The notes: a model not told the origin generated them from the letters alone. A DNA stretch of 64,000 nt from Iodobacter ciconiae (GCF_003952345.1 NZ_CP034433.1:2728001-2792000); one strand, 5' to 3'; shown: positions 41,512-49,894, counted from the first letter of the stretch. Numbers and translations are program-made.

Positions 41512-41520
41512 TTATCCACA
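41512..41520 (+). promoter_or_regulatory. Perfect DnaA box TTATCCACA
   Basis: Exact match to the consensus 9-mer, upstream of dnaA and of the rpmH promoter. Confidence 0.9.
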
Positions 41521-41551
41521 GCCCTATTATGCCGTGGATCAATAAAAGGTA

Positions 41552-41580
41552 TTGACAAGATGGCTGAGTAGCTATGTAAT
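41552..41580 (+). promoter_or_regulatory. Sigma70 promoter of the rpmH operon
   Basis: TTGACA (41552-41557), a 17-bp spacer and TGTAAT (41575-41580, 5/6 of TATAAT) lie about 42 bp upstream of the rpmH ATG. A perfect -35 with optimal spacing fits a strong ribosomal-protein promoter. Confidence 0.8.
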
Positions 41581-41621
41581 CAACGGTTTACTTCGGTTTT
41601 GTTTGGCAGGGATCCAATATT

Positions 41622-41756
41622 ATGAAACGTACATTCCAACCTTCAGTTATCAAGCGCAAACGCACTCACGGCTTTCGTGCACGTATGAAAACCCGTGGTG
41701 GTGTAGCGGTTGTTAATGCTCGCCGCGCAAAGGGCCGCAAGGTTTTGACCGCTTAA
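41622..41756 (+). CDS. rpmH: 50S ribosomal protein L34
   Basis: 44 residues: [20 protein letters not shown] followed by [20 protein letters not shown] and VLTA, a canonical L34 sequence and length. First gene of rpmH-rnpA-yidD-yidC. Too short for usual length cut-offs but unmistakable. Confidence 0.98.
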   Translation: MKRTFQPSVIKRKRTHGFRARMKTRGGVAVVNARRAKGRKVLTA

Positions 41757-41784
41757 TTGCGGGCAAAAACCTTGAAGCTAAGCT

Positions 41785-42147
41785 TTGTTGGGACACTCCC
41801 AAGCTGGTTTTGCGCGCAATATGCGCCTGCTAAAAGCGGATGAATTTTCATCCGTTTTTAGTTTGCGCTGTTCTTCTTCCAACGATTTTTTTCAAGTACT
41901 TGGCAGGCCCAACGGGCTTGATCACGCCAGACTTGGCTTAGTTGTCGGAAAAAAAACAGACAAACGGGCCGTAGGCCGCAACTACATCAAACGCACAGTG
42001 CGGGAAACATTTCGCCTGAACGCAAACAAAGTATCCGGCATTGATCTGGTAGTACGCGCACGTCGGCCATTTGGACGAAAAGAAGGCGCTGCAGCACGTG
42101 AAGCACTTATTTCACTGCTCGGCAAGATTCATAAATGTCGAAAATAA
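41785..42147 (+). CDS. rnpA: Ribonuclease P protein component
   Basis: Protein cofactor of RNase P, which trims tRNA 5' leaders. About 120 residues, basic, with family core [32 protein letters not shown] and [10 protein letters not shown]. The start codon is unclear: TTG at 41785 (or TTG 41788) gives the usual ~12 residues before RLLK, whereas the first ATG (41821) would begin directly at MRLLK. It overlaps yidD by 13 bp. Confidence 0.94.
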   Translation: MLGHSQAGFARNMRLLKADEFSSVFSLRCSSSNDFFQVLGRPNGLDHARLGLVVGKKTDKRAVGRNYIKRTVRETFRLNANKVSGIDLVVRARRPFGRKEGAAAREALISLLGKIHKCRK

Positions 42148-42344
42148 TCGTCGCGCTACTGCAACTTTATCGGTTTACTATTAGCCCGCTCCTTGGAGCG
42201 CGCTGTCGTTTTACGCCAAGCTGCTCCCAATACGGTATTGAAGCCGTCACACGCTACGGCGTGGTGAAAGGGGGCTGGCTGACTACTCGCCGGCTATGCC
42301 GTTGTCACCCCCGGGGTGGCTGTGGCTATGATCCGGTACCATAA
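42135..42344 (+). CDS. yidD: Membrane protein insertion efficiency factor YidD
   Basis: 69 residues with the diagnostic [20 protein letters not shown] and QYGIEA segments and the C-terminal [12 protein letters not shown]. Inner-membrane-associated small protein that assists YidC. Overlaps the end of rnpA and stands 24 bp before yidC. Confidence 0.96.
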   Translation: MSKIIVALLQLYRFTISPLLGARCRFTPSCSQYGIEAVTRYGVVKGGWLTTRRLCRCHPRGGCGYDPVP

Positions 42345-42368
42345 ATCTGCATACCCTTTCGAGCCAAG

Positions 42369-44039
42369 ATGGATACCAAAAGACTCATCCTCTTTATCGC
42401 GTTGTCATTCGGCATTCTGTTCTTCTGGCAGAAGTGGATGGAAGAGCGTTACCCTCAAATAAAAGCGCCTGCAGCAACAGCAAGTGCAACGAGTGGCACC
42501 ACCACAACACCAAAAGCTGCGCCCGGCCAAGCACCACAAGATGCAGGCAGACTGCAACGCGGCCAGCGCATCACCGTAAAAACAGACCTCTTTAATGCTG
42601 AAATCGATACCAACGGTGCTGATTTACGCCGCGTAGAGCTGCTTAAGCACGGCAAACTTGATGATGCAAAAAAACCATTTACCCTGCTACAGGATGAAGG
42701 CGAGCATATCTATGTCGCGCAAACCGGCTTAATCGGTGAAGGTCTGCCAACGCATAAAAGTATTTTTACCAGTGCACAAACGGCTTATCAGCTGGCTGAT
42801 GGCCAGAAGGAAGTCTCTGTTCGCCTGGAGGCCGCCGGCCCTGATGGTGTAAAAATCGCCAAGGTTTATACCTTTAAGCGTGATAGCTATCTGATCGATG
42901 TGAAGTACGAGCTGGTTAACGGCTCGGCTAAACCATTGAACACTTCGGCTTACTACCGTCTGCTGCGTGATGGCAAAACACCTGAAGGTGGCGGTGGCTA
43001 CATGGGTGCCACCACCTTTACTGGTCCTGCTGTTTATACCGATAAGAAGAAATTCCAGAAGGTAGAGTTCAGCAAGCTAGATAAAGGCGAAGCTGATTAT
43101 GAACAAGCAGCCAAAGACGGCTGGGTTGCCATGCTGCAGCACTACTTTGCCAGCGCCTGGATCGTTTCCCCTACTGGCTTGCCTGCGGTAAGCGGCACAA
43201 ACGGTGTTCGCTACGAGCTGAAAAAACTGCCAGATGGCCTGTATTCAGCCGGTGTTATTGTTGATTTACCAACAATTGCTGCCAACGCAAAGTATGAATC
43301 CAGCATGCCACTGTTTGTTGGTCCGGAAGAAACCCGCGTACTGAACACCGTATCCACGGGCTTTGATCTGATTAAAGACTATGGCATTTTCACCATTTTC
43401 TCTAAACCCATCTTTGCAGTACTGGATTTTATCCACAAGATGGTTGGAAACTGGGGATGGTCGATTATTCTGCTGACCATGCTGATCAAAGCGATGTTCT
43501 TCCCTCTGGCCGCCGCGAGCTACCGCTCAATGGCAAAAATGCGCAAGCTTGCACCGCGCATGGAACAGCTAAAAGCGAAGCATGGCGATGACAAGATGAA
43601 GTTCCAGCAAGCCGTAATGGAAATGTATAAAACCGAAAAAGTGAATCCGCTGGGTGGTTGTCTGCCTATGCTGGTACAGATTCCGGTCTTTATTGCACTT
43701 TACTGGGCACTGCTGGCATCGGTTGAATTACGCCAGGCCCCGTGGATTTTCTGGATTACCGACCTATCGGTGAAAGATCCTTACTACGTACTGCCTGTGC
43801 TGATGACGATCTCGATGTATATCCAGACATCGCTATCTCCTCCACCACCGGATCCGATGCAAGCCAAGATGATGAAGATTATGCCGCTGATGTTCAGTGT
43901 GTTCTTCTTCTTCTTCCCGGCAGGCCTCGTTTTGTACTGGGTAGTGAACAACGTGATTTCTATTGCCCAGCAATGGTATATCACGCGCCAGATTGAAAAT
44001 GCAGATGACGATAAGACGGTGAAGCTCACCAAAGCCTGA
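42369..44039 (+). CDS. yidC: Membrane protein insertase YidC
   Basis: 556 residues in the Gram-negative YidC layout: N-terminal membrane anchor (5-22), an Ala/Thr/Pro-rich linker, a large periplasmic beta domain (~65-340) and five conserved helices with the hydrophilic groove (NWGWSIILLTMLIKAMFFPL, then SYRSMAKMRKLAPRMEQLK, NPLGGCLPMLVQIPVFIALY). Inserts proteins into the inner membrane with or without SecYEG. Followed by a clear terminator. Confidence 0.97.
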   Translation: MDTKRLILFIALSFGILFFWQKWMEERYPQIKAPAATASATSGTTTTPKAAPGQAPQDAGRLQRGQRITVKTDLFNAEIDTNGADLRRVELLKHGKLDDAKKPFTLLQDEGEHIYVAQTGLIGEGLPTHKSIFTSAQTAYQLADGQKEVSVRLEAAGPDGVKIAKVYTFKRDSYLIDVKYELVNGSAKPLNTSAYYRLLRDGKTPEGGGGYMGATTFTGPAVYTDKKKFQKVEFSKLDKGEADYEQAAKDGWVAMLQHYFASAWIVSPTGLPAVSGTNGVRYELKKLPDGLYSAGVIVDLPTIAANAKYESSMPLFVGPEETRVLNTVSTGFDLIKDYGIFTIFSKPIFAVLDFIHKMVGNWGWSIILLTMLIKAMFFPLAAASYRSMAKMRKLAPRMEQLKAKHGDDKMKFQQAVMEMYKTEKVNPLGGCLPMLVQIPVFIALYWALLASVELRQAPWIFWITDLSVKDPYYVLPVLMTISMYIQTSLSPPPPDPMQAKMMKIMPLMFSVFFFFFPAGLVLYWVVNNVISIAQQWYITRQIENADDDKTVKLTKA

Positions 44040-44054
44040 TCAGCCACTGCCAGC

Positions 44055-44080
44055 AAACGCCGCCTTCGGGCGGCGTTTTT
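44055..44080 (+). terminator. Rho-independent terminator after yidC
   Basis: CGCCGCC-TTCG-GGCGGCG stem with UUCG tetraloop and T5 tail, 18 bp after the yidC stop. Ends the rpmH-yidC operon. Confidence 0.95.
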
Positions 44081-44260
44081 ATTGCAAGAAATCAAACTTC
44101 CCCCCGGAGTTTTCTTGTCTAACGGACGCAAAGAGCACTGCTGCGCCGCCACCAGAGCAGTCATACCACGTATAATCTGTGGCAAACACCGCAAGGCTGA
44201 TGCCCCCTGCTTTGCCCCCTTACCAGAAAAGTTTTACTTCAATCCCATACCGAGTACGCC

Positions 44261-45595
44261 ATGCTTTACACCCCCGACATCATCGCTGCCATTGCCACTG
44301 CCCCCGGCCGGGGAGGCGTGGGCGTTATTCGTATTTCTGGCCGTCAGTTGGGCGAGATCGTAGCCAAGCTGATCGGCAAACCCTTAACGCCGCGCTACGC
44401 CCACTTTGCCCGCTTTAAAGCTGCGGATGGAAGCGTGCTGGACGAAGGCATTGCGCTGTATTTTCCCGCCCCCAACTCCTTTACCGGCGAAGAAGTGCTG
44501 GAGCTGCAAGGCCACGGCGGACCAGTGGTGATGCAAATGCTGCTGTCCCGCTGCCTGGAGCTGGGCGCGCGTTTTGCCGAAGCGGGCGAGTTCAGCAAAC
44601 GTGCGTTTTTTAATGGCAAAATGGATTTGGCGCAGGCCGAAGCCGTGGCCGATCTGATCGATGCCCAATCGGCTGCAGCCGCTAAATCAGCGCTCAAATC
44701 ACTGGACGGCGCGTTTTCGCGCGAAATTCATGTGCTGGTCGACGAGCTGATCACCCTGCGTATGCTGGTAGAAGCCACACTGGATTTTCCCGAAGAAGAC
44801 ATCGATTTTCTGGAGGCCGCCAATGCCCACGGCAAATTGCTAGAGCTGCAAAACCAGCTGCAACGCGTGCTTGGCACGGCCACACAGGGCAAGTTACTGC
44901 GGGAAGGCATGCATGTGGTGCTTATCGGCCAGCCTAATGTAGGCAAAAGCAGCCTGATGAATGCGCTGGCAGGCGAAGAAATCGCCATCGTCACTGACAT
45001 TGCCGGCACCACCCGCGATACCGTGCGCGAGCTAATCCAGCTCGACGGCGTGCCCGCCCATATTATCGACACCGCCGGCTTGCGTGATACCACTGATGCC
45101 GTAGAAAAAATAGGGATCGAGCGCACCTGGGCCGCCATTGCCAAGGCCGAGCTCGCCCTGCTGCTGATCGACAGCCGCATCGGCATTAGCAGCAATGATC
45201 AGGCCATCCTGGATAAACTACCACCCGGGCTGCCCGTACTGCGTGTATTTAATAAGATTGACCTGACTGGTGATGTACCCGGCATTGTGGCTGATAATGA
45301 AATCCACGTGTCTGCCAAAGCGGGCATAGGACTTAACGAGCTGCGCAACAAACTGCTTACACTGGTGGGCTGGCACGGCCACGACGACAGCGTATTTATC
45401 GCAAGAGAGCGCCATCTGAACGCCATCCGCCGCGCCCAAAGCCATCTGATAACAGCGGAAAATGCCTATCTGCAAATCGAAATTTTTGCAGAAGAATTGC
45501 GCCTGGCACAAAACGCCCTCAGCGAAATCACCGGACAGTTTACTTCCGATGATCTACTTGGCGTGATTTTTAGCCGCTTTTGTATTGGAAAGTAG
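44261..45595 (+). CDS. mnmE: tRNA modification GTPase MnmE (TrmE)
   Basis: With MnmG it adds carboxymethylaminomethyl groups at wobble uridine U34. 444 residues: N-terminal folate-binding domain ([20 protein letters not shown]), helical domain, inserted G domain with P-loop [26 protein letters not shown] and DTAGLRDT, and the C-terminal catalytic Cys in FCIGK. Length is typical. A TATAAT -10 hexamer lies at 44171-44176, so it has its own promoter after the yidC terminator. Confidence 0.98.
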   Translation: MLYTPDIIAAIATAPGRGGVGVIRISGRQLGEIVAKLIGKPLTPRYAHFARFKAADGSVLDEGIALYFPAPNSFTGEEVLELQGHGGPVVMQMLLSRCLELGARFAEAGEFSKRAFFNGKMDLAQAEAVADLIDAQSAAAAKSALKSLDGAFSREIHVLVDELITLRMLVEATLDFPEEDIDFLEAANAHGKLLELQNQLQRVLGTATQGKLLREGMHVVLIGQPNVGKSSLMNALAGEEIAIVTDIAGTTRDTVRELIQLDGVPAHIIDTAGLRDTTDAVEKIGIERTWAAIAKAELALLLIDSRIGISSNDQAILDKLPPGLPVLRVFNKIDLTGDVPGIVADNEIHVSAKAGIGLNELRNKLLTLVGWHGHDDSVFIARERHLNAIRRAQSHLITAENAYLQIEIFAEELRLAQNALSEITGQFTSDDLLGVIFSRFCIGK

Positions 45596-45963
45596 TTTCC
45601 GAGGGGGCGCCACAGCTCGCACCCCCCAGCAAAACCCAGCATTTACGCCGCTTTATCATTCCGCCTAGTTCGCCCTCTTCCGTATACAGCCGAGAGTTTT
45701 AGGTGCACACCAGGCGCAGCCAAGATAAAACCCGACTTGCTTTTGCAAGGCTGGTTATATTGCTTAATGTCAAATGTAAAACCTCACCCTAAAGGTTTTT
45801 TTCAAAGAATTGCATCAGTAGCTCATCTACAGCCATCTGCAAATTGCCCCTTAACATAAAAATAAGGGGCGGCCCCTGATGTAATTCAAACGAAACTGCC
45901 CTATATAGACCAGTCCAGCTAGACCTTGGTTTGAGCGCATTCAATGGAATTTGACCCCGTTGA
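45596..45963. other. Non-coding boundary between mnmE and the cassette cluster
   Basis: 368 bp with no convincing gene. It holds a GGGGGCG/CCCCCC imperfect palindrome just after mnmE, and the word TTAATGTCAAATGTAAAACC (45764-45783), which recurs in variant form at 50089. I found no clear attC core here, so the left edge of the cassette cluster is not defined. Confidence 0.5.
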
Positions 45964-46287
45964 TTATGGGTTTTTCTGTTTCCCGAGCGCGCGGCCAATA
46001 AACATGCAGGTTATGTAGACAGGAAAAAGAACTAACGGAGTAGCTAGAAACCAAACAGTCTGATCGTCTGTATTGATACATTGTGTTTCTTTTAAATCCA
46101 GAGCAAAACAGACGGTCCCAGCAATGGACAATATGGGAAAACTTAGGAAGAAACCTAAGCCAAGTGACACGAAAATATATAAAAAAAACGATAAAAACCC
46201 ATTGATGTTGTATACGACACGACCAAAAAGGTAAGCGACGATTGTCCCTGCAAAGGTAATTGTTGCCACATACACGAACACGTTCAT
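45964..46287 (-). CDS. Cassette ORF: small membrane protein, unknown function
   Basis: 107 residues with three or four hydrophobic segments (MNVFVYVATITFAGTIVAYL, FLSFFLYIFVSLGLGFFLSF, WFLATPLVLFPVYITCMFIG). It begins 10 bp after an attC right core (GTTAGAG on the minus strand) that has been separated from the rest of its site by the IS. No family recognised. Its own downstream attC is not apparent. Confidence 0.6.
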   Translation of the reverse strand: MNVFVYVATITFAGTIVAYLFGRVVYNINGFLSFFLYIFVSLGLGFFLSFPILSIAGTVCFALDLKETQCINTDDQTVWFLATPLVLFPVYITCMFIGRALGKQKNP

Positions 46288-46303
46288 TGTTTTTTCTCTA
46301 ACG

Positions 46304-48087
46304 ACGCTGTAGAAAAATGGTATTCATCCCGCCATCGTGCCGTGAACCATATGGAATAACAAGGTTCGAACCTGAAGACGAGTTCAGGAGACGGCAATGG
46401 CCCGCTACAAACCAATCGACACCAGCCCGAGGTTTCTGGCGGTGGATCTGGAGAAGCAACTCCTGCCAGGTAGTTTCGAACATGCCGTACATCACCTGCT
46501 TGACCACGAATTCGACCTTTCCCTCTTCGATAGTCGTTACCGCAACGATGAGAGCGGCGCCAGCGCCTATCCGCCGGGGATGCTGCTCAAGGTCATTCTT
46601 TGCGCCTACGCCCAAGGCGTGGTGAGCAGCCGGGGCATCGAGCGGCTGTGCCGCGAACACGTCACCTTCATTGCGCTTAGCGGTGATACCGCGCCGTACT
46701 TCACGACACTGGCCGCCTTCGTTTCCAGCCTTGACGAGGAGGTCGCCCAACTCTTCGCCCAAGTGCTTTACCTCTGTGACCGGCAAGGCCTGATCGGGCG
46801 GGAAATGTTCGCCATTGACGGCGTCAAGTTGCCGAGCAACGCCTCCAAAGCCAGGAGCGGCACGCGGGCCGACTTTGCCCACCAGGCCGACAAACTCGAA
46901 ATGGCCGCGAAGAAGATGCTCGAGCGCCACCACGCGAACGACAGCCTGCCTGTCGAACCCGACCTTGCCGAGAAATCCCGGCAAAAGGCCGAAAGCCTGG
47001 GCCGTGAAGCCGCCGAACTGCGTCAATGGCTGGCCGATCACCCCAAGGATCGCAAAGGCAGCAAGGGCGCCATCAGGAAGAGCAACCGTACCGATCTGGA
47101 CAGCGCCAAGATGGCCACCAGCAAAGGCGTCATTCAAGGTTTTACTGGCGTGGCAGCGGTCGACGCCAAGAATCAGGTCATCATCGAAGCGCAGGCCCAT
47201 GGCACCGGCTCGGAACAGGAACTGCTGCTGCCGGTCGTGCGTGCCACGCAAGCCCAGGCCACCCCGGATACGCTCTACACGGCCGATGCCGGCTACCACT
47301 CCGAAGCCAATCTCAAGACGCTGGCCGAAGAAGGCATCGCGGCACTGATTGCGGACAACGGCATGCGCCAACGCGACGAACGCTTCAAGGACCAGGGCAA
47401 ACACAAAGGCAAACCCGATCCGCTCTATGACAAGGCGCATCCGAAGAAAGCCGCCAAGCGATACCAGCCGCAGGACTTTACGCTCGATCCGGAAACCGGC
47501 ATCTGCACCTGCCCGGCCGGCAAGCAGCTCTACCGCAATGGCACGAACTGCATCCACAACGGGCGCCTCGCCACGAAATACAGCGGCACCCTGCGCGATT
47601 GCTTGGCCTGCGAACAACACGCTAAATGCCTGCGTACGCCAGAGATGACCCAAGTCCGGCAAGTCGCCTTCTTTCGCGGCAAGGCCGATACAACCGAAGA
47701 AAGCCATACGGACCGGATGAAGCGGGCCATCGACAGCGAAGAAGGCAAAGCCCGTTACGGCAGAAGGTTTGCCACGGTCGAACCGGTATTTGGCAATATC
47801 CGGCACAACAAGCGGCTGGATCGCTTTACGCTACGTGGCCGGAGGAAGGTCGACACGCAGTGGAAGCTATATTGCCTAGTGCACAACATCGAGAAACTGG
47901 CGCATCACGGGTTCGGGCAGTAGGCAAAAAGAGGGGGAAATCTCTCGCCTGGCGGTTACTGCCATCCCAGCAAGCAGGACGCAGCGGTTGACCAGTTCGG
48001 ATGCATGAAAAAGCAAAATAGCACAGATCAAACCTGCACCATTTTTTTGCCGGGAATCGGGCTGGAAAAGGGTTTTTCTACAGCGTC
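46304..48087 (+). mobile_element. IS1182-family insertion sequence, intact, inside an attC site
   Basis: 1784 bp bounded by perfect 15-bp terminal inverted repeats (GACGCTGTAGAAAAA at 46304-46318; TTTTTCTACAGCGTC at 48073-48087). Flanked by AAC on both sides (46301-46303 and 48088-48090), read as a 3-bp target duplication. Removing the IS and one AAC rebuilds an attC like the one at 49937-50026. One full-length transposase gene inside. Confidence 0.92.
46397..47923 (+). CDS. IS1182-family transposase
   Basis: 508-residue DDE transposase. Family landmarks are the N-terminal RFLAVDLEKQLLPGSFEHAV, YPPGMLLKVILCAYAQGVVS, catalytic-core FAIDGVKLPSNASK, DAGYHSEANLKTL, a cysteine cluster (ICTCPAGKQ, CLACEQHAKCL) and FATVEPVFGNIRHNKRLDRF carrying the last Glu. 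No stop or frameshift, so probably active. A long open frame on the opposite strand (46298-47806) is a codon-bias shadow. Confidence 0.95.
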   Translation: MARYKPIDTSPRFLAVDLEKQLLPGSFEHAVHHLLDHEFDLSLFDSRYRNDESGASAYPPGMLLKVILCAYAQGVVSSRGIERLCREHVTFIALSGDTAPYFTTLAAFVSSLDEEVAQLFAQVLYLCDRQGLIGREMFAIDGVKLPSNASKARSGTRADFAHQADKLEMAAKKMLERHHANDSLPVEPDLAEKSRQKAESLGREAAELRQWLADHPKDRKGSKGAIRKSNRTDLDSAKMATSKGVIQGFTGVAAVDAKNQVIIEAQAHGTGSEQELLLPVVRATQAQATPDTLYTADAGYHSEANLKTLAEEGIAALIADNGMRQRDERFKDQGKHKGKPDPLYDKAHPKKAAKRYQPQDFTLDPETGICTCPAGKQLYRNGTNCIHNGRLATKYSGTLRDCLACEQHAKCLRTPEMTQVRQVAFFRGKADTTEESHTDRMKRAIDSEEGKARYGRRFATVEPVFGNIRHNKRLDRFTLRGRRKVDTQWKLYCLVHNIEKLAHHGFGQ

Positions 48088-48176
48088 AACGTTTGGTAAA
48101 AGGGTAGACAACGCGCTGCGATTGAATAAAAAAACCGCACGTTCAAGTCAGTTTGCTTGAATACGCATGTTAGGTG
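48088..48176 (-). other. attC recombination site, split by the IS1182 element (major part)
   Basis: On the minus strand: ACACCTAAC core, ATTCAAGCA, a ~60-bp imperfect palindrome, then CCAAACGTT, whose continuation TTAGAG is now at 46297-46303 beyond the IS. The inner segment shares GCTGC-ATTGAATAAAAA-CCGCACGTT with the attC at 49937-50026, so both belong to one site family. Confidence 0.85.
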
Positions 48177-48364
48177 TATTGCCGCTGCACAAAAAATAAA
48201 GCCCCGTTTTTCATAATGAAACAGCAATACGAAAAAATAAAGCCACGAAAACAAAGTAAAAGAATTAAAAGCGTATTTATTAATAAACTGCGAAAACAAA
48301 AGGCTGTAAAAAAGAATAAAAATATTCGCGTACCGCAGCACAAACTGCCACTACAGTGTACCAA
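48170..48364 (-). CDS. Cassette ORF: 64-aa hydrophobic protein
   Basis: 64 residues, largely hydrophobic (RIFLFFFTAFCFRSLLINTL, LILLLCFRGFIFSYCCFIM). Its TAA lies inside the attC left core (CCTAAC), exactly as the two right-hand cassette genes end. No family is recognised and the start is weakly supported. An overlapping frame (start 48341) is an alternative but runs through the attC. Confidence 0.4.
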   Translation of the reverse strand: MVHCSGSLCCGTRIFLFFFTAFCFRSLLINTLLILLLCFRGFIFSYCCFIMKNGALFFVQRQYT

Positions 48365-48396
48365 CTAAAAAGCAAAACAATGGGCAAACAGACCTA

Positions 48397-48495
48397 GGGA
48401 AGCTCTGCACAAATACATTTTTCGCAATTTTATACTATAACTCCTTGATTTTATTACATAGCAATCCAGTGTTTTCGATTCGTGCAGAGGCTCCC
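48397..48495. mobile_element. 99-bp MITE inserted at an attC core
   Basis: Terminal inverted repeats GGGAAGCTCTGCACAAAT and GGGAGCCTCTGCACGAAT match at 15 of 18 positions, enclose ~63 bp of AT-rich non-coding DNA and are flanked by TA on each side (48395-48396, 48496-48497). Removing it with one TA restores GTTAGGT, a proper attC right core. Too short to code for anything; presumably mobilised by a transposase elsewhere (TA target and ends suggest an IS5- or IS630-like source). Confidence 0.8.
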
Positions 48496-48550
48496 TAACG
48501 TAAAATTAAGAGGCATCAATAGGCGCCCCGCTTGAATGGTGGGTTAATGG
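48493..48550 (-). other. attC recombination site
   Basis: Minus strand: left core CATTAACCC (overlapping the stop of the 48544-49017 gene), ATTCAAGCG, short GC-rich palindrome, CTCTTAATTTTACGTTAGGG. The right core reads GTTAGGG, with its final GGG contributed by the adjacent MITE. Confidence 0.8.
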
Positions 48551-49017
48551 TGAAACCAAGTTGCGACTTTTACGTTGCCTGTTGGTATAAATCGCTGAAA
48601 TGCCTCCGCCATCACTTCAAGGTTCTCATAGCCATTGATAACTAATTTTTGTTCTGACTTCATATTAAGCAGAATTGATTCTAGCTGTCCGGATTTATAT
48701 TGAAGACGCAACTTGTCTATCTCTGACAGAGGGAAACTGATCGTCATATTGTTGTAACTTACATGAACCATTGCAGATTCATTATTAATTTCAAAGGTTG
48801 GATATGCGCCCCACCCCTCTCTAAATTTCTTATACAAGTCAAACAACCCTTGTATAAAAAAATATAGTCCCATTACTGGGAAGATCATGTCAGAAACTTT
48901 ATCGGCCCGGGCTATTGCCACAATAACAGCGCAACTAAGCGCAGCAAAAAGCATAGCCAAATAGACAATCTTCTTGTTTTGGTTTTTTATGTACGTGTCA
49001 GTAACTTGAAATTTCAT
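48544..49017 (-). CDS. Cassette ORF: two-helix membrane protein, unknown function
   Basis: 157 residues. Two hydrophobic helices near the N-terminus (VYLAMLFAALSCAVIVAIA and MIFPVMGLYFFIQGLFDLY) precede a ~95-residue soluble domain (NESAMVHVSYNNMTISFPLS, KLRLQYKSGQLESILLNM) that looks like a PH-like/bPH membrane-associated fold. ATG 49017 follows GCGGTGA. The stop sits in the attC left core. Probably a complete gene cassette. Confidence 0.75.
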   Translation of the reverse strand: MKFQVTDTYIKNQNKKIVYLAMLFAALSCAVIVAIARADKVSDMIFPVMGLYFFIQGLFDLYKKFREGWGAYPTFEINNESAMVHVSYNNMTISFPLSEIDKLRLQYKSGQLESILLNMKSEQKLVINGYENLEVMAEAFQRFIPTGNVKVATWFHH

Positions 49018-49024
49018 ATTCACC

Positions 49025-49083
49025 GCTAATGTTTGAATTAAGAGGCGCGCTTTAGCACGTCCTGCTTAAATAATGGGCTAGGG
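49025..49083 (-). other. attC-like site with altered right core
   Basis: Minus strand: left core CCCTAGCCC (contains the stop of the next cassette gene), TTTAAGCAGG, palindrome around GTGCTAAAGCGCGC, CTCTTAATTCAAACATTAGCG. The crossover triplet reads ATT instead of GTT, which may reduce its use by an integrase. Confidence 0.65.
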
Positions 49084-49422
49084 TAAAAATACATAACCCG
49101 TCCCTGAAAAAAGCGCTACACCACAAACAGCCGCCACACCTAGAGCTAATGTAATAGCCAAATATGGCCTTAAGATAGTCGCTAGGGAGATAGTGATAAT
49201 AATCATACCAACTATGGCAGCAGCGAAGAACTGGCCGTTATGCAAAAAGCGCGATAGCCAGACGAACCCAAGATAGCCAAGAAAACCAAGCCCAGCAAGT
49301 AGAGAAAAAACGAAGTAAACATCATCCAGGACAGTACAAAACTCTACTATGCCTAAAAAGAAACGGGCAATTCGAGCCAAAACCGAGGGGCGATCTTCAA
49401 TTATTTTTGATTGAACTCGCAC
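49078..49422 (-). CDS. Cassette ORF: membrane protein, unknown function
   Basis: 114 residues with three hydrophobic helices (VYFVFSLLAGLGFLGYLGFV, FFAAAIVGMIIITISLATIL, ITLALGVAAVCGVALFSG). The start lies 6 bp after an attC right core (GTTAGGG) and the TAG lies in the next attC left core, so this is a textbook cassette with almost no non-coding DNA. No family recognised. Confidence 0.72.
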   Translation of the reverse strand: MRVQSKIIEDRPSVLARIARFFLGIVEFCTVLDDVYFVFSLLAGLGFLGYLGFVWLSRFLHNGQFFAAAIVGMIIITISLATILRPYLAITLALGVAAVCGVALFSGTGYVFLP

Positions 49423-49427
49423 AGGAA

Positions 49428-49492
49428 CCCTAACGTAAAGTTAAACGGCTGCGCAGCTTTTTGCGCAGCTCCGCTTGAACACCAGACTAGGC
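49428..49492 (-). other. attC recombination site, canonical
   Basis: Minus strand: GCCTAGTC, GTGTTCAAGCGG, a near-perfect hairpin AGCTGCGC-AAAAA-GCGCAGC region, CCGTTTAACTTTACG, GTTAGGG. Spacing and the extra base in the L' box match class-1-type 59-base elements. About 65 bp. Confidence 0.88.
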
Positions 49493-49894
49493 GTTTGCAG
49501 GCTTTGCACCGGGGAACCACTCGACATGTTGATCTCCATTGCGCCCCCAATAAGTAACTCGCTGTCCGCGCAAAAATGCAATATAACCTTGCACACCCGC
49601 GCTCATGGCTCGCTTAGAGAAATCTCGGTAGTGCTGACCATTTTGTTGGCTATCGAGAATTGCCATTCGCAACGCATCAGCATTGAAATCGGCGGAGACC
49701 GAAGGTAGCCCCTCGTAATTGATAGGCGTTTTGATAATTTCACCAGAGGCACTGTAATAAGTTTTTTGTAGTGCCACATAGTCAACGTGGTAATACTCGA
49801 CACCCGTTTCCATAAGTTTACGAACAACCTCAGGAAACGGAATACTTCCGTCTAGTGTTGTACGCGCAGCTTCGGCGACAATTTCGGATTTCAT
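49487..49894 (-). CDS. Cassette ORF: DUF1398-family (YbcV-like) protein
   Basis: 135 residues, soluble. Recognisable DUF1398 features are the PFPEVVRKLMETGVEYYHVD start, the middle FNADALRMAILDSQQNG, and GVQGYIAFLRGQRVTYWGRN at the end. GGAGG precedes the ATG, and the stop TAG is in the attC left core. The family's function is unknown; members occur on mobile elements. Only cassette product in the cluster with a nameable family. Confidence 0.82.
   Translation of the reverse strand: MKSEIVAEAARTTLDGSIPFPEVVRKLMETGVEYYHVDYVALQKTYYSASGEIIKTPINYEGLPSVSADFNADALRMAILDSQQNGQHYRDFSKRAMSAGVQGYIAFLRGQRVTYWGRNGDQHVEWFPGAKPANA

Larger units (their letters stand above)
41386..41621. other. Candidate oriC region (dnaA-rpmH intergenic)
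   Basis: 236 bp between the divergent dnaA and rpmH genes. Contains one perfect DnaA box (TTATCCACA, 41512-41520) and a 7/9 match in inverted orientation about 12 bp to its right (CGTGGATCA, 41533-41541). Few further boxes are visible, and none in the dnaA-dnaN gap, so the box cluster is sparse for an oriC. Confidence 0.6.

Noticed and set aside
45789..45998. 69-codon minus-strand frame left of the cassettes
   Set aside because: Overlaps the end of the 45964 gene, no family, and covers a repeated non-coding word.
46298..47806. 502-codon open frame on the minus strand inside the IS
   Set aside because: Exact antisense of the IS1182 transposase; low-complexity Gly/Val/Phe-rich composition typical of a shadow of a GC-rich gene.
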